Shown here: positions 50,933-59,121 of the stretch, piece by piece
Layout: each line of letters starts with the position of its first letter
Position numbering within the stretch: position 1 is the stretch's first letter
Assembly: GCF_009739905.1 (NCBI RefSeq)
Contig: NZ_CP034279.1
Location: 5,022,001-5,086,000 of the forward strand
DNA from: Streptomyces ficellus
GTDB taxonomy: Bacteria; Actinomycetota; Actinomycetes; Streptomycetales; Streptomycetaceae
Reading direction: 5' to 3'
DNA: 64,000 bases
Notes under the pieces: generated by a model
Database searches by the model: none
Told to the model about the DNA's origin: nothing
What the model saw: only the letters and a program-made list of their open reading frames with translations
Made by a program: the position numbers and the translations under genes

Positions 50933-52665
50933 CAGGCAGCCTCCGCCTCGGTCAGCTGGGAGAGCACGATCTCCCGGTACGTCTCATTGCCCGCCATCAG
51001 CTCCTGATGGCGCCCCACTCCCACGACCCGGCCCTCGTCCAGCACCACGATCCGGTCGGCGTCCCGGATCGTCGACACCCGCTGCGCCACGATCACCACC
51101 GTCGACTCGGCCGTCTCCGCCGCCAGCGCCGTACGCAGCAACGCGTCCGTCGTGTAGTCCAGCGCCGAGAACGAGTCGTCGAACAGATAGATCTCCGGCC
51201 GCTGCACCAGCGTCCGCGCGATCGCCAGCCGCTGCCGCTGCCCGCCCGACACGTTCGTCCCGCCCTGCGAGACCGGCGCGTCCAGGCCGCCCTCCAGCTC
51301 CCGTACGAACGCCGCCGCCTGCGCCACCTCCAGCGCGTGCCACAGCTCCTCGTCGCTCGCCGCCGGGTTGCCGTACCGCAGGTTCGTCGCCACCGTCCCC
51401 GAGAACAGGTACGGCCGCTGCGGCACCAGGCCCACCGTCCGCGCCATCACCGCAGGGTCCAGGTCCCGCACGTCCACCCCGTCGACCAGCACCTCGCCGC
51501 CCGTCACGTCGAACAACCGCGGCACCAGCCCCAGCAGCGTCGACTTGCCGCTGCCCGTCGAACCGATGATCGCCGTCGTCTCGCCCGGCCGGGCCACCAA
51601 ATCCACCCCGCGCAGCACCGGCTCCTCGGCCCCCGGATAACGGAAGTCCGCCCCCCGCACCTCCAGGTGCCCGCGCCGCGACAGCTCCCGCACCGGCGCC
51701 GCCGGCGGGATCACGCTCGACTCCGTACGCAGCACCTCCTCGATGCGCTCGGCGCACACCTCGGCCCTCGGCACCATCATGAACATGAAGGTCGCCATCA
51801 TCACGGCCATCACGATCTGCATCAGATACGCCAGGAACGCCGTCAGCGCGCCGATCTCCATCGCGCCGTCGTCGATGCGGTGCGCACCGAACCAGACCAC
51901 CGCGACACTGGATACGTTCACGACCGTCATCACGGTCGGGAACATCAGGGCCATCAGCCGCCCGGTCGACATGGACACCTCGGTCAGCCCGGCGTTGGCC
52001 CGCTCGAACCGCTCACGCTCGTACGCGTCCTTCACGAAGGCCCGGATCACCCGGTTGCCGGTGATCTGCTCGCGCAGCACCCGGTTGACCGTGTCCAGCC
52101 GCTCCTGCATCGTCCGGAACAGCGGCCGCATCCGCCGCACGATCAGCGTGACCGCCACACCCAGCACCGGCACCACCGCGAGCAGCACGCCCGACAGCGG
52201 CACGTCCTGCCCGAGCGCCATCACGATCCCGCCCACGCACATGATCGGCGCCGACACCATCAACGTGAACGCCATCAGCACCAGCATCTGCACCTGCTGG
52301 ACGTCATTGGTCGTCCGCGTGATCAGCGACGGCGCACCGAAGTGCCCGACCTCCCGCGCCGAGAACGACTGCACCCGGTCGAACACCGCCGCCCGCACGT
52401 CCCGCCCGAGCGCCGCCGCCGTCCGCGCCCCGAGGTGCACCGCGCCGATGTTGCAGACGACCTGCACCACCGAAACGGCGATCATCAGCGCGCCGAAGCG
52501 CAGGATGTAGCCGGTGTCACCCCGCACGACACCGTTGTCGATGATGTCCGCGTTCAGCGTCGGCAGGTACAACGTCGCGCACGTCTGCAACAGCTGGAGG
52601 GCGACCAGCAGGGCTATGGGCCGCTTGTACGGCCCCAGGTGGATCCGGAGAAGTTGTCTGAGCAC
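50932..52665 (-). CDS. ABC exporter half-transporter, degenerate catalytic base
   Basis: 577 aa; first gene of the pair. Six membrane spans (residues ~18-300), then the ATPase with Walker A GSTGSGKST, signature NVSGGQRQRL and Walker B YLFDDSFSALD. At the catalytic-base position there is Asp497 instead of Glu, as in one subunit of heterodimeric exporters such as TM287/288 or BmrC/BmrD. With the canonical partner it should form an asymmetric exporter with one active ATP site. Lipid, drug or peptide export is possible. Confidence 0.93.
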   Translation of the reverse strand: MLRQLLRIHLGPYKRPIALLVALQLLQTCATLYLPTLNADIIDNGVVRGDTGYILRFGALMIAVSVVQVVCNIGAVHLGARTAAALGRDVRAAVFDRVQSFSAREVGHFGAPSLITRTTNDVQQVQMLVLMAFTLMVSAPIMCVGGIVMALGQDVPLSGVLLAVVPVLGVAVTLIVRRMRPLFRTMQERLDTVNRVLREQITGNRVIRAFVKDAYERERFERANAGLTEVSMSTGRLMALMFPTVMTVVNVSSVAVVWFGAHRIDDGAMEIGALTAFLAYLMQIVMAVMMATFMFMMVPRAEVCAERIEEVLRTESSVIPPAAPVRELSRRGHLEVRGADFRYPGAEEPVLRGVDLVARPGETTAIIGSTGSGKSTLLGLVPRLFDVTGGEVLVDGVDVRDLDPAVMARTVGLVPQRPYLFSGTVATNLRYGNPAASDEELWHALEVAQAAAFVRELEGGLDAPVSQGGTNVSGGQRQRLAIARTLVQRPEIYLFDDSFSALDYTTDALLRTALAAETAESTVVIVAQRVSTIRDADRIVVLDEGRVVGVGRHQELMAGNETYREIVLSQLTEAEAA

Positions 52666-52739
52666 GGTTCAACTATCGCCGGACACGCCCGCCCGTACGA
52701 CTCGGTTTCCCGCTCCTTTGCCCCGCGCCCGCCCGATCG

Positions 52740-54182
52740 TTACGCCGCGAACGCCCCCGGATGCAGCTGCTCCCGCGTCGCCATGTACTGCTGGCGCACC
52801 GCCTGGCCCACCGCCACTTCCTCACCCGGCTCGAAAACCTGGGCCGCCGCGCCCTGCCACGCCGGCGGGGCCTGCGGGGACAGCACCCCCTGCGACACCC
52901 CCAGCGCCCACGCCGCCTGCCGCGCCGCACCCAGCGCCGCGTAATCGGCCGGCTGGGGGACGACCACCTGCGCCCCGAAGATCGCCGGCGCCGCCGCCTG
53001 CACCGCCGGCAGCTCCGCCGCCGCCCCGAGCAGGAACACGCGCCGCACCTCCACACCCCGCCCGCGCAGCACGTCCATCGCGTCCGCCAGCGAGCACAGC
53101 ATGCCCTCGAACGCCGCCCGCGCCAGGTGCTCCGGCTTCATCGACTCGCGCCGCAGCCCGCTCAGCGTCCCCGCCGTGTGCGGCAGCTGCGGGGTGCGCT
53201 CACCCTCCAGATACGGCAGCAGGACGAGCCCGGAGGCACCCGGCGTCGACTTCAGCGCCAGCGCCGACAGCTCCTCCAGACCCCCGTCCAGCCCCAGCAT
53301 CTCGGCGGTCCCGCGCAGCGCCCGGACCGCGTTCGACGTGTGCACGACCGGCAGGTGCGTCCCCGCCGCGTCCGCGAACGCCGTGATCATCCCGCGCGGG
53401 TCGGCCAGCGCCTCGTGGTGCACCGCCATCACCGACCCGGACGCCCCGAGCGACACCACGGCGTCCCCGACGCCCAGCCCGAGGCCGAGCGCGGCCGCCA
53501 TGGTCTCGCCGGTCCCCGCCGAGATCAACAGCCCCTCCGGGGTCATCCCGGCGGCCTCGGCGGGCCCCAGCACCTCCGGCAGCGCGGCCTGGTGCCCCAG
53601 CGCCAGCTCCACCAGGTCCGGCCGGTACGCACCCGTACCGGCCGACCAGTACCCCGTGCCCGACGCGGCGCCCCGGTCCGTCGTCCTGCGCACCGGCCGG
53701 CCCAGCAACTGCCACACCAGCCAGTCGTGCGGCTGCATGACCATCGCCACGCGCGCCGCCGCCTCCGGCTCCGTACGCGCGAGCCACCGCAGCTTCGCCA
53801 CCGGCTGCGCCGACTGCGGTACGCAGCCCACGGCCTCCGCCCACGCCTGCCGGCCCCCGAACGCCTCGACCAGATCGGCCGCCGCCACCTGGGCCCGCTT
53901 GTCGTTGCCGACCAGCGCGGGGCGCACCAGGGCGCCCTGCCGGTCCAGCGGCACCAGACCGTGCTGCTGCGCGGACACCCCGATGGCCTGGACACCCTCG
54001 AGCAGCCCGCCCGACGCCGCCTCGCCCAGCGACAGCAGCCACGCCTGCGGGTCCACCTCGGTGGCCTTCGGCTCGACGGGGTGCTGCGCGTAGCCCTGCC
54101 GCAGCACCGCGCCCGTTTCCGTGTCACAGACGACGATGCGCGTGAAACCCGACGAACTGTCCAACCCGGCGACTATCCCCAT
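52740..54182 (-). CDS. FGGY-family carbohydrate kinase (xylulokinase-like)
   Basis: 480 aa. N-terminal IVAGLDSSSGFTRIVVCDTE is the phosphate-loop start, and IGVSAQQHGLVPLD with LVGNDKRAQ provides the catalytic Asp region. FGGY motif 2 is in LVLLPYLEGERTPQLPHTAG with FEGMLCSLADAMDVL, and the C-terminal nucleotide site is RRVFLLGAAAELPAVQ. It phosphorylates a sugar or polyol; xylulose is the commonest substrate, but the context (ABC exporter, YtxH) gives no support for a particular one. Confidence 0.9.
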   Translation of the reverse strand: MGIVAGLDSSSGFTRIVVCDTETGAVLRQGYAQHPVEPKATEVDPQAWLLSLGEAASGGLLEGVQAIGVSAQQHGLVPLDRQGALVRPALVGNDKRAQVAAADLVEAFGGRQAWAEAVGCVPQSAQPVAKLRWLARTEPEAAARVAMVMQPHDWLVWQLLGRPVRRTTDRGAASGTGYWSAGTGAYRPDLVELALGHQAALPEVLGPAEAAGMTPEGLLISAGTGETMAAALGLGLGVGDAVVSLGASGSVMAVHHEALADPRGMITAFADAAGTHLPVVHTSNAVRALRGTAEMLGLDGGLEELSALALKSTPGASGLVLLPYLEGERTPQLPHTAGTLSGLRRESMKPEHLARAAFEGMLCSLADAMDVLRGRGVEVRRVFLLGAAAELPAVQAAAPAIFGAQVVVPQPADYAALGAARQAAWALGVSQGVLSPQAPPAWQGAAAQVFEPGEEVAVGQAVRQQYMATREQLHPGAFAA

Positions 54183-54203
54183 GGGGATAGATTCTGCCGC
54201 ACC

Positions 54204-54506
54204 CTAGGTGTTACTGGTTCCCCACTCGTCCTGGCCGTTGCCCTGGCTGCGCTCCCGCAGCGAACGCACCCGCTCGGCGACCGACTCGGGCATCCGGTCG
54301 CCGACCTTGTCGCTCACCGTGTGCAGCGCCTTGCCGGCCACCTCCCGACCGGTCTGCGCGGCCGATTCGGCGGCGTTGCGGACGGCCGGGTTGTGGGAGA
54401 ACTCCCGCGCCGACTTCCGCAGCTGCTCGTACCGCTCCCGGCCGGCCCGAGTCCCGAGGACGTATCCGAGGGCCAGTCCAACGACGAACGTGACCTTGTA
54501 CCGCAT
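54204..54506 (-). CDS. YtxH-like small membrane protein
   Basis: 100 aa. It starts MRYKVTFVVGLALGYVLGTRAGRERYEQL, the YtxH pattern of one glycine-rich membrane span followed by a basic patch. A long amphipathic helix follows (AAESAAQTGREVAGKALHTV, MPESVAERVRSLRERSQG). Proteins of this type are membrane-tethered coiled coils often connected with general stress. It precedes the FGGY kinase by 21 bp on the same strand. Confidence 0.85.
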   Translation of the reverse strand: MRYKVTFVVGLALGYVLGTRAGRERYEQLRKSAREFSHNPAVRNAAESAAQTGREVAGKALHTVSDKVGDRMPESVAERVRSLRERSQGNGQDEWGTSNT

Positions 54507-54678
54507 GGCTCTGCCACCCTTCCGTAGGCGTCGGTGCTGGCCGCCTACCCCTGAGGGCCGGAGATCACCCCGGGAACCGATTGGCGGAGCACCCCCCTGC
54601 TTGCGCTAATGTATGTGTCGCAGCGAGCGAGCGCCGCCCGGGACGCCCCAGGTAGGTACGTTCGGTGCAACGCAGCAA

Positions 54679-54751
54679 TCCCCTGTAGCTCAATTGGCAG
54701 AGCAGCCGGCTGTTAACCGGCAGGTTACTGGTTCGAGTCCAGTCGGGGGAG
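54679..54751 (+). tRNA. tRNA-Asn (anticodon GTT), copy 1
   Basis: 73 nt. Acceptor stem TCCCCTG/CGGGGGA with discriminator G; D-arm GCTC...GAGC; anticodon loop CTGTTAA with GTT; T-arm loop TTCGAGT. All stems pair and CCA is not encoded. It is five bp from copy 2. Confidence 0.97.
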
Positions 54752-54756
54752 CGCGA

Positions 54757-54829
54757 TCCCCTGTAGCTCAATTGGCAGAGCATTCGGCTGTTAACCGGAG
54801 GGTTGCTGGTTCGAGTCCAGCCGGGGGAG
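54757..54829 (+). tRNA. tRNA-Asn (anticodon GTT), copy 2
   Basis: 73 nt with the same acceptor and D-arm as copy 1. The anticodon stem is TTCGG/CCGGA instead of GCCGG/CCGGC, and the T-stem is CTGG/CCAG. The loop is again CTGTTAA. It is cotranscribed with copy 1 and followed by a strong terminator. Confidence 0.97.
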
Positions 54830-54836
54830 CAGCGAC

Positions 54837-54874
54837 GGGAGAGGGCCCCCTCGGGCGCCCTCTCCCTTCTTTTT
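54837..54874 (+). terminator. Intrinsic terminator of the tRNA-Asn pair
   Basis: GGGAGAGGGC (54837-54846) pairs with GCCCTCTCCC (54857-54866) around a 10-nt loop, followed by TTCTTTTT. Confidence 0.93.
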
Positions 54875-55018
54875 CGCCCCGGTTCGCCCCGGCTGGGAAC
54901 CAAGCAGGGCGCAGCGCAGTCCTCATGGTCGAGCGTTGCCGACCATCCGGAGCAGGAGATCGTATGAGCGGCTATGCTGCGGCAGACGGCGCGCACAAAT
55001 GTGCGCGACGCGCCGTAA

Positions 55019-55092
55019 GGGGCGGTAGCTCAGCCGGTTAGAGCAGCGGACTCATAATCCGTCGGCCGTGGGTTCGAGTCCCACCCGCCCCA
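55019..55092 (+). tRNA. tRNA with CAT anticodon (probably tRNA-Ile2, lysidine type; elongator Met possible)
   Basis: 74 nt: acceptor GGGGCGG/CCGCCCC with discriminator A; D-arm GCTC...GAGC; anticodon stem CGGA... with loop CTCATAA (anticodon CAT); T-arm GTGGG/CCCAC. It is not an initiator, since the acceptor starts with a G-C pair and no three-GC initiator anticodon stem is present. The sequence alone does not separate Ile2, whose C34 is modified by TilS, from elongator Met. CCA is not encoded. Confidence 0.9.
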
Positions 55093-55097
55093 CTGCG

Positions 55098-55133
55098 AGC
55101 CGCAGGTGAAGAATCGTTTTCACCTGCGGCTTT
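55098..55133. terminator. Terminator after CAT-anticodon tRNA
   Basis: AGCCGCAGGTGAA (55098-55110) and TTCACCTGCGGCT (55119-55131) form a perfect 13-bp stem, then TT. It also lies just beyond the stop of the convergent amidotransferase gene. Confidence 0.9.
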
Positions 55134-55145
55134 GGCGTTTTCTCC

Positions 55146-55982
55146 CTACGCCGCCGGGGCGAAGGGGCGCAGGTCGTCGGCGCCCGGGCGGACCACGCCG
55201 TAGGTGTGTTCGGGGACCTCGTGCCAGGCGCCCGGGAGGTCGCCGAGTGGTTCGGAGACGACGAGGCGGGTCTCGTCGGAGATGTCCCGGAGGAACGTCA
55301 GGTCCGGGTGGAGGGCGCGCAGCGAGTCCACGCGGCTGCTGTAGAACAGCGAACGCGACCTGCGCTCCGTGGAGTAGCGGAACGCCCAGATGCTCACGCC
55401 GTCCGTCAGGGCGATCGTCATCTGGAGCGGGTGGTCCACGCCGTGCGCGCGGCCCGTGCGCTCGACCAGTCCGGCCATCCGGGCCACGGCGCCGGGCGGG
55501 TCCTCCTCCAGGCCCAGCGTGAGCGCCAGGTAGAACATCACCTCCGAGTCCGTGGACCCCTCGATGTCCGCGAACAGCCCCGGCTCCACCGCCAGGCACA
55601 GCTCCCGGCGCAGGAGGTGGAAGTCCGCGATCGCCCCGTTGTGCATCCACAGCCACCGCCCGTGCCGGAACGGGTGACAGTTCGTCTGCTGGACGGCCGT
55701 GCCCGTGGAAGCGCGGATGTGCGCGAAGAACAGCGGAGACCTCACGGTCTTGGCGATCTCCCGCAGATTGCGGTTGTTCCAGGCCGGCCCGACGTCCCGG
55801 ACGACCGCCGGGGCGTCGAGGTCCGTGTCCTGCGCGTACCAGCCGATGCCGAACCCGTCGCCGTTCGTCGTCTCGACGCCCATGCGCGAGTGCAGACTCT
55901 GGTCGATCAGCGAATGCGCCGGCCGGTACAGAATGCCTTCGAGCAGCAGCGGTGTGCCCGAGTAGGCGAGCCACCTGCACAT
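55146..55982 (-). CDS. Class II glutamine amidotransferase, EgtC/YafJ-like
   Basis: 278 aa. The mature N-terminus would be Cys2 (MCRWLAYSG), the Ntn nucleophile after Met removal. NGDGFGIGWYAQ, FAHIRASTGTAVQQTNCHPF and WMHNGAIADFHLLRRELC form the glutaminase pocket. Members cut ammonia or a gamma-glutamyl group; EgtC acts in ergothioneine synthesis, but no egtABD neighbours are present, so the substrate is unassigned. The stop is close to the tRNA terminator; upstream lies a DUF7144 gene on the same strand, 7 bp away. Confidence 0.9.
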   Translation of the reverse strand: MCRWLAYSGTPLLLEGILYRPAHSLIDQSLHSRMGVETTNGDGFGIGWYAQDTDLDAPAVVRDVGPAWNNRNLREIAKTVRSPLFFAHIRASTGTAVQQTNCHPFRHGRWLWMHNGAIADFHLLRRELCLAVEPGLFADIEGSTDSEVMFYLALTLGLEEDPPGAVARMAGLVERTGRAHGVDHPLQMTIALTDGVSIWAFRYSTERRSRSLFYSSRVDSLRALHPDLTFLRDISDETRLVVSEPLGDLPGAWHEVPEHTYGVVRPGADDLRPFAPAA

Positions 55983-55989
55983 CGCGGCG

Positions 55990-56409
55990 TCACACGCCCC
56001 GGCCGCCCGAGTCCGGCCTGACCGTGCAGAGCGCCCAGATGATGAACCCGTACATCGCGATGGCCACGATCGACCACAGCGGGTAGTAAGGGATGGACAG
56101 GAAGTTGGCGATCAGCAGCAGGGACGCCAGCGCGACACCGGCGACCCGGGCCCACATGGAGGGCTTGAACAGCCCCATGCCCACGATGATCGCCAGGGCG
56201 CCGAAGATCAGGTGGATCCAGCCCCAGGACGTCAGGTCGAACTTGAAGATGTAGTTCGGAGTGGTGACGAAGACGTCGTCCCTGGCGACGCCCATGATGC
56301 CCCGGAAGAGGTCGAGGACTCCCGCCACGACCATCATGACGGCCGAGAAGACCACCAGTCCGGACGCGAAACCCTGCGACTTCCTGTCGTGCTGTACGTG
56401 GGTCGACAT
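55990..56409 (-). CDS. DUF7144-type small integral membrane protein
   Basis: 139 aa, four hydrophobic segments (~16-36, ~62-80, ~86-104 and ~112-130). GLVVFSAVMMVVAGVLDLFR and LTSWGWIHLIFGALAIIVGM followed by GLFKPSMWARVAGVALA are the recurrent pattern of this actinobacterial family. Function unknown. It is the likely first gene of a two-gene unit with the amidotransferase. Confidence 0.85.
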   Translation of the reverse strand: MSTHVQHDRKSQGFASGLVVFSAVMMVVAGVLDLFRGIMGVARDDVFVTTPNYIFKFDLTSWGWIHLIFGALAIIVGMGLFKPSMWARVAGVALASLLLIANFLSIPYYPLWSIVAIAMYGFIIWALCTVRPDSGGRGV

Positions 56410-56806
56410 GGCGTATCCCGCTCTGCTCGATTGTCTGGTTCACGTGTCCAGTGCGCAGGCGTCGAGGCCGGGTCGTCCCCCGGGCCACCGCGCGGCGGTC
56501 CGGTTCGCTCCCGGTGCGGGTCGTCCGACGCACTGTCCTGTTCGCGCTCTCGCGGCTCCGTCCGGACGCCGCCGCGGCAGAAGGGGCGGTGACGCCGGTA
56601 CTGGCGCGCCCGCCGGCGCCGGGTACGGGGCCCAACAGGACGGCGGGACCTGTCTTCCATGGTGGCGCAGCGAGCGGGTGATCGCCACGCGTGCGGGCCT
56701 GGGCGGTTGTGCTACTGAAATCCTATTCATCCCAACGGGTGGCGCGAATTCAGATTGTCGGTGATTGCGCACAAGAATGACCATCCTCCCCGCCGTTGGA
56801 GGACCT
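56410..56806. other. Divergent intergenic region, no credible gene
   Basis: 397 bp between the DUF7144 gene and the YqhA-IstB fusion. It is mostly GC-rich with Arg-coding open frames, but an A/T-richer tract at about 56708-56770 (CTACTGAAATCCTATTC, GCGCGAATTCAGATTG) probably holds promoter elements. GGAGGA at 56798-56803 is the ribosome-binding site for GTG 56807. No transposon end or target duplication was recognised here. Confidence 0.4.
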
Positions 56807-58045
56807 GTGTCCCGCTCCGTACCCGCTCCGCCGAACATGACCACCCTGGGTTGCGCCCTGTTCGCCACCCGCTGGCTCCAAGCCCCCCTCTACTTCGGGC
56901 TGGTGGCCGCGCAAGGTGTGTATGTCTACAAGTTCTTCAACGAGTTGTGGCACCTGATCCACCACGTGATCAGCGGCCACGCCGACGAGACGCACGTCAT
57001 GCTCGCCGTGCTGAAGCTCGTCGACGTGGTGATGATCGCCAACCTGCTGATCATGGTCATCGTCGGCGGGTACGAGACGTTCGTCTCGCGGATCGGCCTC
57101 CAGGGCCACCGCGACCAGCCCGAGTGGCTGTCACACGTCAACTCCAACGTGCTGAAGGTGAAGCTGGCCACCGCCATCGTGGGGATCTCGTCGGTCCACC
57201 TGCTCCAGATGTTCGTCGACGTCCACCACACCCCCCGGCACGACCTGCTCTGGGGGACGGTCATCCACATGGCGTTCATCGCCAGCGCCGCGATCCTCGC
57301 CTACATGTCCGGGCCCATGGCCGCGCACGAGGCCAAGGCACACGCCCTGCACGAGACGCGGCACGCCGAACCGCGGACGGTGACCATCCCCGCCCAGCGG
57401 GACGGCGGGGCGGCGCACCACGACGAGGCGCCGGAGGCGGGCTCCGGGGCGGAGGAACGGATCGAGGCCGCCGGGTTCCCGGCCAGGAAGGTCCTGGAGA
57501 CGTTCGACGACGGGCACCTGCGGGCGCCCGACCCCCAGGTGATCGCCCGGCTGGGGAAGGCCGACTTCGTCGCCCGCAAGGCGAACGTGGTGCTGCTCGG
57601 CGGGCCCGGCACCGGCAAGACGCACCTGGCCGTCGCCCTGGGCGTACGGGCCTGCCAGGCCGGCCACCAGGTCCTCTTCGCCACCGCCGCCGAGTGGGGC
57701 ACCCGGCTCTCGGACGCCAAGGCCGCGGGGCGGCTGCGCGCGGAGCTGGCCCGGCTGGACGCGTACCCCGTCCTCATCGTGGACGAGGTCGGCTACGTGC
57801 CCTTCGAGCCCGAGGTGGCCAACCTGTTCTTCCAGCTCGTCTCGCACCGCTACGAGCGGGCCTCGCTGATCGTCACCGGCAACCGGCCGCTCGGGCGCTG
57901 GGACGAGGTGTTCGGCGACAGCGCGACGGCCTCCGCGACGGTGGACCGGCTGGCCCACCACGCGGAGGTCGTCACCCTGGACGCCGACAGCTACCGCACC
58001 CGCCGGCTGGAGGGTGCCGGCGTCGGGGGCTGGGTCACTCGATGA
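56807..58045 (+). CDS. Fusion of YqhA/UPF0114 membrane protein with IstB-like AAA+ ATPase
   Basis: 412 aa from GTG 56807 with GGAGG four nt upstream (ATG 56777 or 56837 possible). Residues ~18-175 are a full YqhA/UPF0114 protein: RWLQAPLYFGLVAAQGVYVY, MIANLLIMVIVGGYETFVSR, KLATAIVGISSVHLLQMFVD. After a ~25-residue charged linker, residues ~205-410 match IstB of IS21 elements from FPARKVLETFDDGHL onward: Walker A GGPGTGKTH (~265-273), Walker B LIVDEVGYVPFEPE, TGNRPLGRWDEVF. The N-terminal ~50-60 residues of IstB are missing. No istA or transposon ends are nearby, suggesting domestication of an ATPase onto a membrane protein. The 3' end overlaps ohr by 11 bp. Confidence 0.88.
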   Translation: MSRSVPAPPNMTTLGCALFATRWLQAPLYFGLVAAQGVYVYKFFNELWHLIHHVISGHADETHVMLAVLKLVDVVMIANLLIMVIVGGYETFVSRIGLQGHRDQPEWLSHVNSNVLKVKLATAIVGISSVHLLQMFVDVHHTPRHDLLWGTVIHMAFIASAAILAYMSGPMAAHEAKAHALHETRHAEPRTVTIPAQRDGGAAHHDEAPEAGSGAEERIEAAGFPARKVLETFDDGHLRAPDPQVIARLGKADFVARKANVVLLGGPGTGKTHLAVALGVRACQAGHQVLFATAAEWGTRLSDAKAAGRLRAELARLDAYPVLIVDEVGYVPFEPEVANLFFQLVSHRYERASLIVTGNRPLGRWDEVFGDSATASATVDRLAHHAEVVTLDADSYRTRRLEGAGVGGWVTR

Positions 58046-58448
58046 CCAGCTCGACCTGGATGTTGCCGCGCGTCGCCTTCGAGTAGGGGCAGTACGCGTG
58101 GGTCTTCTCCAGCAGGTCGCGGCCCGGCTCGCCCTGGAGGTGGTCCGGCAGCTCGACGCGCATCACGACCGCGAGGCCGAAGCCGCCGTCCGTGTCCTTG
58201 CCGATGCTGACCTCGGCGGTCACGGAGGCGTCCTTGACGTCGATCTTCTCCTGCCGGCCTATCGCCCCCATCGCGCTCGCGAAGCACGCCGCGTACCCGG
58301 CGGCGAACAGCTGCTCGGGGTTGGTGCCCTGGCCGTTGCCGCCGAGGGCCTGCGGGAAGCCCAGCGGAAGGTCGATCTGGCCGTCGGAGCTGACGGCGCG
58401 GCCTTCGCGACCGTTGGCGGTGGCGACAGCGGTGTAGAGCGCGTCCAT
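58035..58448 (-). CDS. ohr: Organic hydroperoxide resistance protein Ohr
   Basis: 137 aa from ATG 58448. Thiol peroxidase that reduces organic hydroperoxides using two cysteines: peroxidatic Cys in GYAACFASAM and resolving Cys in AYCPYSKATRGN. NPEQLFAAGYAAC and GNIQVELVI are family signatures. It is divergent from ohrR with a shared 118-bp promoter region, and convergent with the YqhA-IstB gene (11-bp overlap). Confidence 0.95.
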   Translation of the reverse strand: MDALYTAVATANGREGRAVSSDGQIDLPLGFPQALGGNGQGTNPEQLFAAGYAACFASAMGAIGRQEKIDVKDASVTAEVSIGKDTDGGFGLAVVMRVELPDHLQGEPGRDLLEKTHAYCPYSKATRGNIQVELVIE

Positions 58449-58510
58449 GGGGGACCGTCCTCTCGGGAGGGGAGGTGGGTGGATCGGTGTGGTCATATTT
58501 ATAGCGCACG

Positions 58511-58532
58511 ATTCAGTTGTGCACAACTTAAT
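58511..58532. promoter_or_regulatory. OhrR operator between ohr and ohrR
   Basis: AGTTGTGCACAACT (58515-58528) is a perfect 14-bp palindrome, extended by ATT/AAT to 22 bp with one mismatch pair. It lies midway between the divergent ohr and ohrR genes, the expected binding site of the MarR-type repressor. Confidence 0.8.
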
Positions 58533-58566
58533 TGGGTCCAGGGGTGTGCTGGCGTATCCTGGCCGC

Positions 58567-59073
58567 ATGGACACGCTCGGCACCAAGGTCGCGGACGGCA
58601 CGGCACGGGACGAGGACTTCCTCCGCCTCGACCACCAGATCTGCTTCTCCCTGCACGCCGCGACCCGCGCGTTCAACAGCGTCTACCGCACCGCGCTCAA
58701 GGACCTCGGCCTCACGTACCCCCAGTACCTGGTGATGCTGGTCCTCTGGGAACGCGGCGAACTGCCCGTCAAACAGATCGGCGAGCACCTGCGGCTCGAC
58801 TCCGGCACGCTGTCCCCGCTGCTCAAGCGGCTGGAAGCGGCCGGGTACGTCGAGCGGCGACGCAGCGCCGAGGACGAGCGGTCCGTCACCGCCCGGCCCA
58901 CCCCGGCCGGCACCGCGCTGCGCGAGCGGGCCCTCGGGGTGCCGCGCCGCATCGCCACCGCGACCGGGATGACGCTGGACGAGGTCCGCGAGCTGCGCGC
59001 CCGCCTGAACGAACTGACCACCGCGCTCGACGCGGCGGGGCCCCTGGCGGAGGGGTGCGTGACGGAGGACTGA
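58567..59073 (+). CDS. ohrR: MarR-family organic hydroperoxide sensor OhrR
   Basis: 168 aa from ATG 58567. The redox-sensing Cys is in DHQICFSLHAATRAFN (near residue 26), the position of the OhrR reactive cysteine. The winged helix runs through LPVKQIGEHLRLDSGTLSPL, LKRLEAAGYVERRRSAEDER, SVTARPTPAG. Oxidation of Cys by hydroperoxides releases repression of ohr. The palindrome upstream allows autoregulation. The 3' flank carries the inverted pair of dispersed repeats. Confidence 0.94.
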   Translation: MDTLGTKVADGTARDEDFLRLDHQICFSLHAATRAFNSVYRTALKDLGLTYPQYLVMLVLWERGELPVKQIGEHLRLDSGTLSPLLKRLEAAGYVERRRSAEDERSVTARPTPAGTALRERALGVPRRIATATGMTLDEVRELRARLNELTTALDAAGPLAEGCVTED

Positions 59074-59121
59074 CGTGCCTCCGCGGTCGGATGGGGTGCG
59101 GGTCGGTCGCCTGCCGGTGGG

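Noticed and set aside
54964..55041. Small frame MSGYAAADGAHKCARR... before the CAT-anticodon tRNA
   Set aside because: It has a plausible start but runs into the tRNA gene, so it cannot be a genuine product.
56807..58045. A complete IS21 element at the IstB-like sequence
   Set aside because: There is no istA, no terminal inverted repeats or target duplication was seen, and IstB lacks its N-terminus and is fused in frame to YqhA.
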